DNA of 38,446 nt. It comes from Deltaproteobacteria bacterium. Lineage in GTDB: Bacteria; Desulfobacterota; Deferrimicrobia; Deferrimicrobiales; Deferrimicrobiaceae. Below, piece after piece: positions 7,901 to 16,209 of this stretch. The stretch lies in contig JAKALO010000010.1 in NCBI GenBank assembly GCA_021824125.1, positions 1-38,446 of the forward strand. The letters run 5' to 3'. The position numbers and the translations under genes were made by a program. The notes below the pieces were generated by a model that saw nothing but the letters and a program-made list of their open reading frames with translations, ran no database searches and was not told the origin of the DNA. Position 1 is the first letter of the stretch. Each line of letters opens with the position of its first letter.

Positions 7901-9047
7901 TCGATCCGGGGACGATCGGCGCATACAGCAGGTAGTCGTCCATCTTGCGCCAGCCATCCCTGTATGTGATCCACCATGCTGACTCCGGCATTCCCGCTTC
8001 ATAAGGGAACGCAGGTGCGGCAGTCAACGTCAGGAGTTTCGTTGCGTAGTTGATCGTTCCTGCGAATCCGCCCCCGGTGATATTTCCGGCGCCGTCGTCG
8101 TGCCCAACCGTACCGATTACAATCGTGTTGGGACACGGCTTTCCGCGCGGGAGCGTAACCGACGATGGCAAAGCACCCGGCGCCCACGTGAAATCAACGA
8201 TATCCGCCCAACCCCAACGCAGGAACTCGGTAACGCCCAGCGGAGTGGAGCGGGTCACGACCTGGTCGGCATAGTTCGCCGCCTCGCCGAGCGTGATGTC
8301 GTCCATCTTCGTCTGTGGGATCGCCACCCCGAACCGGTCGTTCGTCATGACGTCCCGAAGCTGGAGGATGCCGTTCTGCGTGAATTTCGTCTGGAGGTCC
8401 CGGGGGTCGTACACCTTCCGGCCACGGATGAGGAAGTTGACCTGCGGCACGCCCTGGAACAAGTTCTGGTCGTAAATCAGCTTCAAATACACGACGGCCG
8501 TGTTGGGATAGGTGTCCTCGAAATCCGGGTCGATCGCCTGGATTTCGGAGAACGGCGTCTGGACGTTCGTTCCGAGCCGATAGCTCATCGCGAAGACCCA
8601 AAGATAGGGGGTGTTCAGGATCCCGCCGTTTTCCGTTTGCGCGTCCCAGACCAGCGTATCCCCGAAGTACATCCTTTCGATCCCGGCGATCTCCCCCTCG
8701 CACAGGCCGAGGACGCAGTGCAGCTCGTTGTTATTGGATCCGGTGGCCTTCATGTAGAGGTAATTTCCGCCAATTTTCTGCCAGCCATAGATAAGCGGTA
8801 TTGGAGTTTGGGAGGAGCGGGTGTTTGCCTGGAGCCCCGCGGTCATGCTCTGCGCCCGGGCAAGCTGCTCCGCCATCTCCTTTTTCGCCACCTGGTTGAG
8901 CAGCATAGACCCGCCGGTGGACAGCGCCAGGATGCTCCCGTAATACGCGAGCTTGGACCATATGCCCGCCCCCGGCGAAAAGAAGACCGTCAGGACAATG
9001 GCGGCGCCGATAGCGACGTATCCGATGATTTTCTTAGCGTCACCCAA
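4974..9047 (-). CDS. Tail tip attachment / host-specificity protein (J-like)
   Basis: A 1357-aa protein starting at TTG with GGAGG upstream. Two N-terminal hydrophobic segments (about residues 8-28 and 32-50) precede a conserved tip region beginning QANTRSSQTPIPLIYGWQKIGGNYLY, as in lambda gpJ and GTA megatron-like proteins. About residues 290-450 contain two related beta modules (GTINYATKLLTL and GTIDYSTGRMIF). Two Fn3-like domains follow at about 690-870 and 880-970. The C-terminal 350 residues look like a variable fibre or receptor-binding part, with less GC-rich DNA. It closes the tail tube and contacts the receptor. It follows DUF2163 and NlpC-like genes, the order seen in GTA-like and many siphophage tails. 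Confidence 0.88.
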   Translation of the reverse strand: MGDAKKIIGYVAIGAAIVLTVFFSPGAGIWSKLAYYGSILALSTGGSMLLNQVAKKEMAEQLARAQSMTAGLQANTRSSQTPIPLIYGWQKIGGNYLYMKATGSNNNELHCVLGLCEGEIAGIERMYFGDTLVWDAQTENGGILNTPYLWVFAMSYRLGTNVQTPFSEIQAIDPDFEDTYPNTAVVYLKLIYDQNLFQGVPQVNFLIRGRKVYDPRDLQTKFTQNGILQLRDVMTNDRFGVAIPQTKMDDITLGEAANYADQVVTRSTPLGVTEFLRWGWADIVDFTWAPGALPSSVTLPRGKPCPNTIVIGTVGHDDGAGNITGGGFAGTINYATKLLTLTAAPAFPYEAGMPESAWWITYRDGWRKMDDYLLYAPIVPGSIAFSSTDETVSDNGLGVLTGSLGGSGTIDYSTGRMIFTWKLSPPRLDPIKVSYQAGSGPRFLTNYFAIDGGSGLDAIRSLLSQFRGFLIYSGGYYKVKIDKPETTVASFQSGGLEDGTNNIIDGTFSWQVPGISEIPTRVRAKWIDPMENWKVKDYLVDLPGIDSDRRELTLELYSCNNIDVVERIARTHAALIGSSIKCMFKTNLQGLILEPGDKVTVTHPAAGWVNKEFRVVECSDVIASETVSLSLIEYNAANYIDDPQTASIVDHGISQGAHSYGPPPEVTGLTLTEFWRQLRDGTWSSWIRATFAEPTNYPYTAAYEIYLRDCTSGSNQYVKVGETRSGVYEVGPVKEATLWSVMVVIRTINGVRFFPSGAYAYIAPTGKTGLPTAPAFVDATCTFTDRVVLNWSPIPDTDLGNYELRTDTIWGNATNRLYLGKGTSFWVQATAASYTVYLKSIDTSGNYSTTFATKTLTNGAPTAPSVTTDYIGRDCIVKWGASPDLDFSKWVLTIYSDAARTVLKRTVEMQSPGFIYTYDQIRADFGGAGVPGTIYFRIVTHDRFGSTTTTDFSATQASPAIVQYDGGSVERVRIGDLGSGAYGARFKDSAGNITFEQGDTLKQKYMKMDETHILKTVAPWRWPFADEGMAFGLQGFDGNVFVGRRDSNNNIYGGVVSADLAVINSLAVLWNQTDVVYGLDMLHKGSAQVALSVSRNSGATPGFYRGLYDFSTGAMARAMTIVESETPRSHYTPISIKYDSAESGVMFVNRAATPNEIHYLQQNDTTGAITVARMLLYSCPVSGAFSIIGYARIGSDPNSHNLPYRIFLRNDATTNVYSFDFLISNQAVSNAKSHGAIGVANYPVCAIHVAEISTSPIMAFISESASYTDTIQIRDADSNLLLSIITKYAWAVNNPNKQMYSPLNSASSGLGLGYIPYLGTLANSSMYNQYKLVYLALYKYEKVTNATVQDTLASLIA

Positions 9048-9348
9048 CCCGCAACCCTCCGACGAACGAGGTTTTCACGAATCTCCACGGGATCAGCACA
9101 ACGCCGGTCTCCTTGAAGGACGTGACGACCTTCCCGTTCCCGAGGTAGACGCCGATGCCGTAATCGGGCGCGTCATCATTCTCGCCGAACACCACGACAT
9201 CTCCCACCTGGACGAACTCCGGATCGACCTCTCTGGCTCCGCGAAGCGGGACTCCATACAAGGCATCGACGATCTTCCAACAGGGGACCTCGGCGTGAGG
9301 CTTGCCGATCAGCGGCTGTATCCGCTCAAAGATCGAGACTTCGGTCAT
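9040..9348 (-). CDS. NlpC/P60-fold tail protein with degenerate active site
   Basis: A 102-aa product; ATG at 9348 overlaps the stop of the preceding gene (ATGA). It keeps the family frame: a Cys in VPCWKIVDALYG (about residue 23), the VGDVVVFG strand, and the GIGVYLGNGKVV strand that normally reads HVGIYLGDG. At the position of the catalytic His there is Gly (DYGIGVYLG), and the following polar position reads TS. The nucleophile is retained but the His is not, so peptidase activity is doubtful. Location between the DUF2163 hub protein and the J-like tip protein matches the peptidase gene of GTA-like tails. Confidence 0.75.
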   Translation of the reverse strand: MTEVSIFERIQPLIGKPHAEVPCWKIVDALYGVPLRGAREVDPEFVQVGDVVVFGENDDAPDYGIGVYLGNGKVVTSFKETGVVLIPWRFVKTSFVGGLRVG

Positions 9349-10028
9349 GCGCGATACCGCTGGATTCCCACGTGCTGATCGGTCTGAGGTATGTCCGGAG
9401 CGGTTTTCCCCCACCAAAGCGGGGAGGATTCGAGTTTCGGGAGATGACGGAAACCGGAGAACCTGGACTGATTCGCCAATGCCTTGCACCGTTCCCACGT
9501 CCGGTTGCACCACGTCTCCGCGCCGACGTAACCGCACCCCGCGGACTTGAACGCCCATGCGCACGTCGCCTGATACTGCCGACCCGGAAGGGACTTCTGC
9601 CAGTACGCCAGGTCCGTGCGGAGGGTCACGGTAATGATTGCCGTCGTCGCTTCCTCTTTCGCCGTGATGTCGTCCATCAGGCCGTCGAACACGATGAAGG
9701 GGACAGTGATCGTGTAGTCGTCGGAGAGGAACACCCGGCGGATCACCGCGCGTTTGCCGGCGAACGATTCGGACAGAAGCAGCGCGGAGATTTCCCGGGT
9801 GACGTTCGACAGGACGAGGGTCACATCGTCCGTCAGGCCCACGGAGGACTTCTTGATCTCACCGATCTGGATCGGGAACGGATAATAGGTGTTTCCCCCA
9901 TAAAGGAGGGGGCGGTCGCAGTTCGTGAAGTACTGCGTGGTTGTGAGGTAGAACTCGAACAGGAGGGCCGATCGCGTGAAGGCCGCCTGTGCCTGCGCCT
10001 GCGTCCCCGGGTCGATGACGATCGGCAT
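9345..10028 (-). CDS. Tail hub protein, DUF2163 with BR0599-type C-terminal domain
   Basis: 227 aa. The N-terminal part (about residues 20-150) has the DUF2163 pattern of tail hub proteins (LYGGNTYYPFPIQIGEIKKS). The C-terminal part holds the cysteine pattern of the BR0599 domain: CAWAFKSAGCGYVG, then C..TWERC, then RFSGFRHLP. Cys residues may bind metal or an Fe-S cluster, as seen in related GTA and siphophage hub proteins. SD AAGGGG before ATG. Overlaps the NlpC-like gene. Confidence 0.85.
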   Translation of the reverse strand: MPIVIDPGTQAQAQAAFTRSALLFEFYLTTTQYFTNCDRPLLYGGNTYYPFPIQIGEIKKSSVGLTDDVTLVLSNVTREISALLLSESFAGKRAVIRRVFLSDDYTITVPFIVFDGLMDDITAKEEATTAIITVTLRTDLAYWQKSLPGRQYQATCAWAFKSAGCGYVGAETWCNRTWERCKALANQSRFSGFRHLPKLESSPLWWGKTAPDIPQTDQHVGIQRYRA

Positions 10029-10155
10029 TCTGGATCCCCTTACCGGTCCCGATACCGGTGGCCGGCGTCTCCGCCGATTTTGTGTCGGGTGACGTGCTCA
10101 CCTGCGACGGGCTTGTTGTGATGCGGGGCAAAATCCATGTCGACCCCGAGACAAG

Positions 10156-10593
10156 TCATATCCGTTCCGAGACCAAGCCTCGGGCAGGAACTGGATCTCC
10201 CGTTATCGGGTCCCACCCTCCAAATGTATGTGCGGGGCGCGTCTCCACCACGACATCCCCGACGGCAATCCTCTCCCCAAGGCCGATGATCCGTTTCCTT
10301 CCCGGCGCCTTGGCGTCAGCCACTTCCTGCACGGTGATGAGGTCGTAGACGTCCGGATTCTTCGCCTTCACCCCGGCGAGACCCGCCCCGAGGAACTCCG
10401 GCTCGGCGGCGATCGCCGCGTGGACCTCGTCTCCCACGACGGCGGCCCACACCGGAATCCCGCCTCCATCGTCCGGAGCGAGGCATATCGGCTGATCGAT
10501 CCGCTTCCCTGCGATCTCCACATAGGCCGTCGGAGGACCAAGGATCGACTCCACGGTGGTCGGCTTGCTCTTTACGTAGACGAGCTTCGGCAT
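10156..10593 (-). CDS. Hypothetical tail-region protein, 145 aa
   Basis: Starts at ATG with AGGAGGTTTCCC before it, ten bases after the fibre gene. Soluble, with a basic N-terminus (MPKLVYVKSKPTTVES), a beta-rich middle and a Pro/Gly-rich C-terminus ending in GGWDPITGDPVPARGL. The location between the lectin-like fibre protein and the DUF2163 hub suggests a tail or fibre accessory. No family recognised. Confidence 0.7.
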   Translation of the reverse strand: MPKLVYVKSKPTTVESILGPPTAYVEIAGKRIDQPICLAPDDGGGIPVWAAVVGDEVHAAIAAEPEFLGAGLAGVKAKNPDVYDLITVQEVADAKAPGRKRIIGLGERIAVGDVVVETRPAHTFGGWDPITGDPVPARGLVSERI

Positions 10594-10603
10594 GGGAAAC
10601 CTC

Positions 10604-12265
10604 CTACCCGGTAATGGCGATCATTTCGGCGTCGGTCAGGGCGCGGTTGAAGATCATGAGGTTTTTGATGTGCCCATAGAGATGCTGAATTGCGGCATGA
10701 CTCCCGATATAAACTGTAGATATTTCAGTTACCGGAGTTCCACGCCCTCCTGCGGTTCCATTCACTCCTTTACGGAAAACGTCTTGATTTGTACCATCGA
10801 ATCTCCAACCTCTCTTGATTGATTGTCCGTATTCGGCGGGTACTTCCATTACTAACCCTAAGGCATCACCCGCATTATTGTAAAGAGACGATCTGATGCC
10901 GTTTGTCTGAATTAATGCATATCCAGCATAATTCACATCGCTTCCTACGACTTGTTGGTTCCCATTTAGATTTCCCAAAACATCTACAGTCGATACAATG
11001 GTAAAAGGAGATAAAGTAACCATATTTCCACTGCTCGGAACAGACAGGGTGTCCGCATTTCTCGTCACCGCCGCCGAGGTCGTGGGAATATAGGACGACG
11101 GGAAAGCCGCCTGTTCCAGTTGATGGCCGAAAGCATACAAACCCTTGGTAACGTCGCCTAAGTACGACGACGCTCCGGTATCATCCCGCAGATAAACGAA
11201 TGAGTTAATTGACGTCGCCGTGTTCGTCACCGCATGAATCCACGCTCTGTAATACCCGTTCGGAGCAATATCTATCCCATCAGTGAGAGTAGTAAACCCC
11301 GTGCCGAGTAATGTCGCTGCCTCAATAGTCCCAACGGATAAATCCACAAGGGCATACATACCATTACCGGCGCCATCTTCTATTTGAATCCTGGCCTTTG
11401 TACGTTCTACCGCCTTCAGGTAAACCGAAAATACGTAATCCAATGCAGAGGCGGCTTTTGTACATACTTGGGCAACATAATGATTATTGTTAACCGCCGT
11501 CTCGACAATCTTATCCGCCGTCGTCGTGCCCATAGGATCGGTAGTGGCATTCGCGGTAATGGTCACATTTCCTTTGACCCACACCGCGTCATCCAGCGCT
11601 TCCGACCACAACACCACGTTCGTCCGCTGCCCCTCGATCAATACACCCTGAGGAGAGTAGGCAGGAGAGGAACCGGACTTCTTGTACCGGGTGGCCGCAG
11701 CCGCGTCCTCAAGTTGCGCCCCCCACGCATAGACCGCATCTCCGCTGGCTACGATCCGGATGCCGAAGGAGGGATTCGCGAGGGGCTGCGTCGCGCCGAG
11801 GCGCACCCATTCGCTCGTCACCGCAACCGTGGTCCACGTCGATCCGCCGTCCAGCGTCACCTGAATGGTCCCGGTGCCGGTCTTTCGTTTCAGGTAGATC
11901 GACCCGTATCGCACCCGGCTCACATCTGTGACGGCCTGCAAGCACGTACCGTTGGCCGCTGCAGCCGTGAGCGACTGCGCGACGGCTTTCCCGTTCGGTG
12001 CCGCCGCATTGTCGGAGGCTACCGTGACGCTGGATTTCGCCCAGTTCGCCTGCGAAAAGTCCTCGGAATAATAGAGCCGGTTGAGATACTGCCGCCCGTC
12101 CTCCCGCAGATCCCCCGAAGCCACGGACTCGATCAGATTCGTGTCCGGATTGAGCCGCGTGGCCGTCGTGGCGGGGGTGAAAGACAGGGGGCCGGTGCCC
12201 TTGTCCACACGCTTCAGGTCGGTCTGCGTCTTCCCGACCAGGGGGAGCATGAGGGAGATCGTCAT
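10604..12265 (-). CDS. Tail fibre / carbohydrate-binding protein with two jelly-roll repeats and a LamG-like end
   Basis: 553 aa, ATG behind AGGAGG. Two related modules are visible: about residues 60-205 starting NRLYYSEDFSQANWAKSSVTV, and about 220-405 starting NVVLWSEALDDAVWVKGNVTI. Each ends in a segment with GAQLEDAA or GHQLEQAAFPSSYIPT. This is a carbohydrate-binding type repeat frequent in phage fibres and head spikes. Residues about 415-553 form a concanavalin/LamG-like lectin domain ending IKNLMIFNRALTDAEM. A receptor- or polysaccharide-binding role is likely. The central DNA (about 10.7-11.5 kb) is visibly less GC-rich than the tail genes around it, as expected of a swapped host-range gene. 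Confidence 0.8.
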   Translation of the reverse strand: MTISLMLPLVGKTQTDLKRVDKGTGPLSFTPATTATRLNPDTNLIESVASGDLREDGRQYLNRLYYSEDFSQANWAKSSVTVASDNAAAPNGKAVAQSLTAAAANGTCLQAVTDVSRVRYGSIYLKRKTGTGTIQVTLDGGSTWTTVAVTSEWVRLGATQPLANPSFGIRIVASGDAVYAWGAQLEDAAAATRYKKSGSSPAYSPQGVLIEGQRTNVVLWSEALDDAVWVKGNVTITANATTDPMGTTTADKIVETAVNNNHYVAQVCTKAASALDYVFSVYLKAVERTKARIQIEDGAGNGMYALVDLSVGTIEAATLLGTGFTTLTDGIDIAPNGYYRAWIHAVTNTATSINSFVYLRDDTGASSYLGDVTKGLYAFGHQLEQAAFPSSYIPTTSAAVTRNADTLSVPSSGNMVTLSPFTIVSTVDVLGNLNGNQQVVGSDVNYAGYALIQTNGIRSSLYNNAGDALGLVMEVPAEYGQSIKRGWRFDGTNQDVFRKGVNGTAGGRGTPVTEISTVYIGSHAAIQHLYGHIKNLMIFNRALTDAEMIAITG

Positions 12266-12281
12266 CGTTGCTATCCTCCTG

Positions 12282-12572
12282 TCACGTAAGCCTTGCGATG
12301 TTCCGTGCGAACCGCTTGTACGTCAACGCGCCCCAGACCCCTGTTACCTCGAAGGAGTAGGCGCCCGTCGGATTCACGCCGGAGGTGGTCTGCCAGTCGG
12401 CCACGTACACACCCGTCGCGATCTTCGTAAGCGTTGCAAACGTCGCAACGACGATGTTGGCGGCGTCGTAGACCTTGCCGGTCGTCGAAGTTGGATCGAA
12501 GAGCGCCCCGGCCGAGTCCCGGAAACTCGCCTTGAACCGGACCGCATCTCCCAGGGTGAACTCCTTCTGCAT
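12282..12572 (-). CDS. Small beta-rich tail accessory protein
   Basis: 96 aa from the ATG at 12572, which overlaps the previous stop as TGATG. Begins MQKEFTLGDAVRFKASFRDS and has the alternating pattern of an Ig-like or BppU-type N-terminal beta domain (TGKVYDAANIVVATF, TGVYVADWQTT). Such modules often tether fibres to the baseplate. It precedes the lectin-like fibre gene, which fits that role. Family assignment tentative. Confidence 0.7.
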   Translation of the reverse strand: MQKEFTLGDAVRFKASFRDSAGALFDPTSTTGKVYDAANIVVATFATLTKIATGVYVADWQTTSGVNPTGAYSFEVTGVWGALTYKRFARNIARLT

Positions 12573-12880
12573 CAGAGCGCCTCCAGGCTGATGTACGGAT
12601 CCGCCACCCCGACCGTGACGTCCAGTTGGTCGAGCAGATGGATATAGGAGCCGTCGACGAAATCGATCTCCACGATCAGCCCGGCCGCCGGCGCCGTCCG
12701 GAAGACGAGATAGTCGAGCCCGTACTCTCCGGCTGCGTTCAGGATCTCGTAATCCGGCCCAAGCATGAATTCTGTGCCGCCGCGTTCCCGGACCGTTAAA
12801 AACGTCCATCCCGTAACGGGCAGGAGAAACACTCGCGTCGAGCCGTCCGCGGTGGCAATGTAGACCTGGTCGGCGGTCAT
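12572..12880 (-). CDS. Paralogue of the second half of the upstream DUF2460 protein
   Basis: 102 aa, ATG overlapping the DUF2460 stop (ATGA). Its residues 6-100 align with residues 89-188 of the neighbour: GS-x-RV, LP-x-x-x-W-x-FLTV, GPDY(D/E)-x-L, AG-x-x-G-x-D, LVFR and a final SL motif appear in the same order. The pair therefore comes from duplication of one beta domain, fused in one gene and free in the other. It probably forms part of the tail tip or a fibre attachment point. See findings. Confidence 0.75.
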   Translation of the reverse strand: MTADQVYIATADGSTRVFLLPVTGWTFLTVRERGGTEFMLGPDYEILNAAGEYGLDYLVFRTAPAAGLIVEIDFVDGSYIHLLDQLDVTVGVADPYISLEAL

Positions 12881-13476
12881 GATGCGAAGGGATCCACATC
12901 GGCCTTCACCTCGGTCAGGGAAAGCCTTGCGTTGAACCGTCCGTACCGGACGTGGTCGTCCTCATAGAGGTCCGTCGCCCGGACGTACGCGACGAACCGT
13001 GCATTCCCCCCATCCGCCTCGATGACCGCCGTGTTGGCGACCGACACCCGGAACACGACCAGGTCCGACCCTCCCGGACCGGCTCCGGAGAGGACGTCGT
13101 AATCCGGCCCCTGGAACACCTCGGCCCCGCCGACGTAGACGGTCAGGAAATCCCACTCGAGGAACGGCAGGACCCACACGCGCCTGGATCCAGTTCCGGT
13201 ACCGACGAAGACCTTCTCCCACGTCCGTTTCGACCGCGTGATGAAGAGAAACGGCTCGAACGCCCCTTTCCGTGCATGGATGAAGTTCAGGAGAACGTCC
13301 GCCTCCGCGGACTGCTCCATCAGGTTGGCGATGACCTCGAACTGTCGGATCGGCCGCCCCCACTTGGCGACCCGTTGCTCGACGCCGCCCTCCGACTGGT
13401 TGGCGAGGGTCTTCCAGTTCTCCTTGTACGGAGCGCGCTCGTACAGGACGCCGGATGGAAATACCGGGATCGTCAT
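12877..13476 (-). CDS. DUF2460 distal tail protein with inserted domain
   Basis: 199 aa. The N-terminal part (MTIPVFPSGV, then KTLANQSEGGVEQRVAKW, FEVIANLMEQ, LLNFIHARKGAFEPFLF) is the DUF2460 pattern, the first tail-tip ring protein after the tape measure in GTA-like tails. Residues about 89-165 form the beta domain shared with the next gene. The C-terminus (YGRFNARLSLTEV) returns to a strand expected of DUF2460. Follows the tape-measure stop by one base. Confidence 0.85.
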   Translation of the reverse strand: MTIPVFPSGVLYERAPYKENWKTLANQSEGGVEQRVAKWGRPIRQFEVIANLMEQSAEADVLLNFIHARKGAFEPFLFITRSKRTWEKVFVGTGTGSRRVWVLPFLEWDFLTVYVGGAEVFQGPDYDVLSGAGPGGSDLVVFRVSVANTAVIEADGGNARFVAYVRATDLYEDDHVRYGRFNARLSLTEVKADVDPFAS

Positions 13477-16209
13477 CTACCGGTACCTCCTCACGGCGTC
13501 ACGGACCAGGCCGGCCCGGGCGAGCGAGTCCGCCATCATCCCGTCGATCGTCGATTTCCGGCTGGCGAGCAGTTGGTCGAATCCGTTCGCGTCGAGCGTG
13601 TTGATGGTCCACTCGTTCCGGACGACGATCGTCCTTTCGTCGCCTCCCTGCATCTTCACAGGGATCGCCTTGCCGTCCGGCAGGGGGACGACGGCCTCGT
13701 TCTGCCCGCCTTCGCCGACCAGCCCGACGGTCGGACGCTTCACGATGCCACCGGAAGAAAACGCCCGGAACGGCATCGACCCTCCGCCGGGAATCGCAAA
13801 AGCCGGCTGGAACCCGCCCTGGAAGATCCCGCCCAGCGCCGCAACCGCGGTGACCGAAGCGCCGCCGCCGGCCGGGCCGAATCCTCCCACCGCACCTGCC
13901 GCCGAATTCCCCGGGGTGAAGATCGATCCGAGCCCCGCCACGATCCGCAGTGCGATCATCTTGGCGATGATCTCCGACGCCGCCTTCAGGATCGACAGTC
14001 CCATTGACTGGAACATCTCGCGGACCTTGAACGTCCCCTGGGACGCGGCGAACAGGAAATCGCCGATCGCGCTCTCCATGCCGCCGACCGACTTATCGAA
14101 GAAATCCCGGCCGCGGTTGTACTCGTTGCCGGAGGCGTCGATGTAATCCCGCACTGCGTCCTTCAATCCCTCGAACGACGTGCCGTAGATCCGCTTGAGG
14201 TCCTCGTTCAGCCGGTATTCCCGGGCCGTGACGAAGGCGTCGTACTGCTCCCAGGTCGCCTTCTTCTGGTTCACCTTCTCGCGGAACGCCGCCAGATCGT
14301 CCTCGTAGGCCGCCTTAAGGTCCGCCGCCTCTTTCTGGTAGCCGGTAAGATAGAACCCGGCGGTCTGCTCGTTGATCTTCCGAAGCTCGGAGGCGCGGGC
14401 CTCCACGGCGGCGAAGAACCGCCGGTTCTCCTCGGTGATATACGCCTCTTGGAGCCCTTGGGCGTCCTTGTACTGGAGCCGGATGCGGTCGAGCTTCAGC
14501 CGGTGGATCTCCTCGTCGGAGTCAAGGGATAGCTCCGCAATCCGCTCATTGGTCTGCGTCTCCCACAATTCGGTTTTCGCCATGTAGATTTTGCTCGCCA
14601 GGTCCCGGAGCTCCTGTATCTTGTCGAGGTTATCCTTCACCTGCCGGCGACCTTCAGCGGACAGCTTGCCGGATACTTCGCCCTTTTCGTCCACCAGTCC
14701 CGCCTGCCGGAGCGACATGACCTTCGCGCGGATCTCCTCGATCCTCTTTTCGTACTCGGTCTTGAACGCGGCGGCTTCGTCCCCGTGGAGGGCCTTCAAC
14801 TCGCCGGACATCTGGATCGACTGCGCCTTATACCAGTCCATGAACTCGCGCAGGGCCTTCCGCTGATCGGCGGACAGGGCCGGCGCGGGCGGGGGCTTGC
14901 CAAGGTCTTTGGTCGCCTTCGCTTGCTCCTTCGTGATTTTCAGCCCCTCGGTCTGGATCTGGAGGAATTTCTTGTTCGCCTCGATCGCCTTCGACCAGTT
15001 GCTCTCCCCAAGGTCGGCCGCCTTTGCCGCATCGACGAGGGTCTGCTCGAGCTTCTCGGCCCCAGCGGCCGACCAGGTGACGAACTCCCGGATTCCGGCC
15101 GCGGTTTCCTTGAACCCGAGTTTTTCGGCGAGCGTGCCGCCCCAGGAAAGGAGCAGCCGTAAGGGGGCGATGAATGCCTTGTCGAGCATCCACCCGAGGG
15201 CATATATGCCGATCTTGATGTAATTGATCCAGTCAGCGATGAGCGCGATCGCCAGGTTTGCAACCTTCAGGGCCGCAGTGAACCCGGTCCAGAGGATACC
15301 CAGGGCGCCGCTGTCCTTCAGAAGTTGACCGATATTCTTGACTATCGATTTTATCGACGCGGCCATGCTTCCGCCCATGATGCCGGACATCTTTTCGAGC
15401 GTTGGGCCGAATTCGTCCCGGATCTCCTTCGCCTTCTGCGCCAGCCCGCCGAAGACGGTTTCAAGGGCGGCGATGCCGGAGCCGAACACCTTGATCTCGA
15501 TCTGCCCGACGGTCCGCTTGAATTCCTCGACTTTGAGCCGCATCCGGGTGATGTGATCATCGGTGGAATCCGTGACCTTGCCGAAGTCCTTCACCTTCTG
15601 CTCGAGGCGGGAGAGCACCAGCATGAGCCGTTCGGCCTGCTTCTGCTCCTCGGAGAGGGCCTCGAAGCCCTCCCCGAAGATTTCCTTCATGTCGGCCACG
15701 CCGACGATGCGCTTGAGCGCCCTGTCGGTCCCCTTGGACACCGCCTCGCTGATCTGTTCGAAAGATTCGGCAGTGGACTGCCCAGTGATCTTCGCCATCA
15801 CGACGGCGCCAGCTGCGAACTTTTCGAGCACCCGCGGGTCCATGTTCCGCTTGATGGACTCGCCGAGCGTGTCCATGATGGTCTTCACGCCGATCAGCCC
15901 GTGCGACTGTCGCTGGATGTTCCCAACGATGCCCTCCGTGGTCTGGTCGTACTTCGCCAGGAGGCGATCGAGCGATTCCTGCTGCTCCTCGAACGTAGCC
16001 GCCTGATCAAGCAAGGAAAAAGCCCCGCGGATGGTTTTCGTCGCGGCGTAGACCGCGGCGGCCATGCCGGCCCAATACGACTGGACGAAAGAGGCTACGC
16101 TTTTCATCTGAGAGCCGAAACCGGACAGGGAATTCCTGATTTTCGATAATTCCTGCGAAGCAAAGTCCTTCGCACGAATGACGATTTTCAGTTCATTTGC
16201 GGGCGCCAT
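13477..16209 (-). CDS. Tail tape measure protein
   Basis: 910 aa from the ATG at 16209 (AGGAG ten bases upstream); a start seven codons earlier lacks a site. Long helical protein: N-terminal helical region to about 110, a conserved tape-measure core (about 75-235), hydrophobic segments at about 310-370, and a lysine/glutamate-rich coiled-coil region at about 380-700. The C-terminus is Gly/Ala-rich with VGEGGQNEAVVPLPDGKAIPV, a motif common at the end of tape measures. It sets tail length and passes into the cell with DNA. Placed right after the frameshifted chaperone pair, as in lambda (G, GT, H). Confidence 0.93.
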   Translation of the reverse strand: MAPANELKIVIRAKDFASQELSKIRNSLSGFGSQMKSVASFVQSYWAGMAAAVYAATKTIRGAFSLLDQAATFEEQQESLDRLLAKYDQTTEGIVGNIQRQSHGLIGVKTIMDTLGESIKRNMDPRVLEKFAAGAVVMAKITGQSTAESFEQISEAVSKGTDRALKRIVGVADMKEIFGEGFEALSEEQKQAERLMLVLSRLEQKVKDFGKVTDSTDDHITRMRLKVEEFKRTVGQIEIKVFGSGIAALETVFGGLAQKAKEIRDEFGPTLEKMSGIMGGSMAASIKSIVKNIGQLLKDSGALGILWTGFTAALKVANLAIALIADWINYIKIGIYALGWMLDKAFIAPLRLLLSWGGTLAEKLGFKETAAGIREFVTWSAAGAEKLEQTLVDAAKAADLGESNWSKAIEANKKFLQIQTEGLKITKEQAKATKDLGKPPPAPALSADQRKALREFMDWYKAQSIQMSGELKALHGDEAAAFKTEYEKRIEEIRAKVMSLRQAGLVDEKGEVSGKLSAEGRRQVKDNLDKIQELRDLASKIYMAKTELWETQTNERIAELSLDSDEEIHRLKLDRIRLQYKDAQGLQEAYITEENRRFFAAVEARASELRKINEQTAGFYLTGYQKEAADLKAAYEDDLAAFREKVNQKKATWEQYDAFVTAREYRLNEDLKRIYGTSFEGLKDAVRDYIDASGNEYNRGRDFFDKSVGGMESAIGDFLFAASQGTFKVREMFQSMGLSILKAASEIIAKMIALRIVAGLGSIFTPGNSAAGAVGGFGPAGGGASVTAVAALGGIFQGGFQPAFAIPGGGSMPFRAFSSGGIVKRPTVGLVGEGGQNEAVVPLPDGKAIPVKMQGGDERTIVVRNEWTINTLDANGFDQLLASRKSTIDGMMADSLARAGLVRDAVRRYR

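Noticed and set aside
10040-10138. A 32-codon minus-strand open frame in the 127-bp gap before the DUF2163 gene
   Set aside because: Ribosome site is weak, the product is highly charged and featureless, and an alternative frame is equally open.
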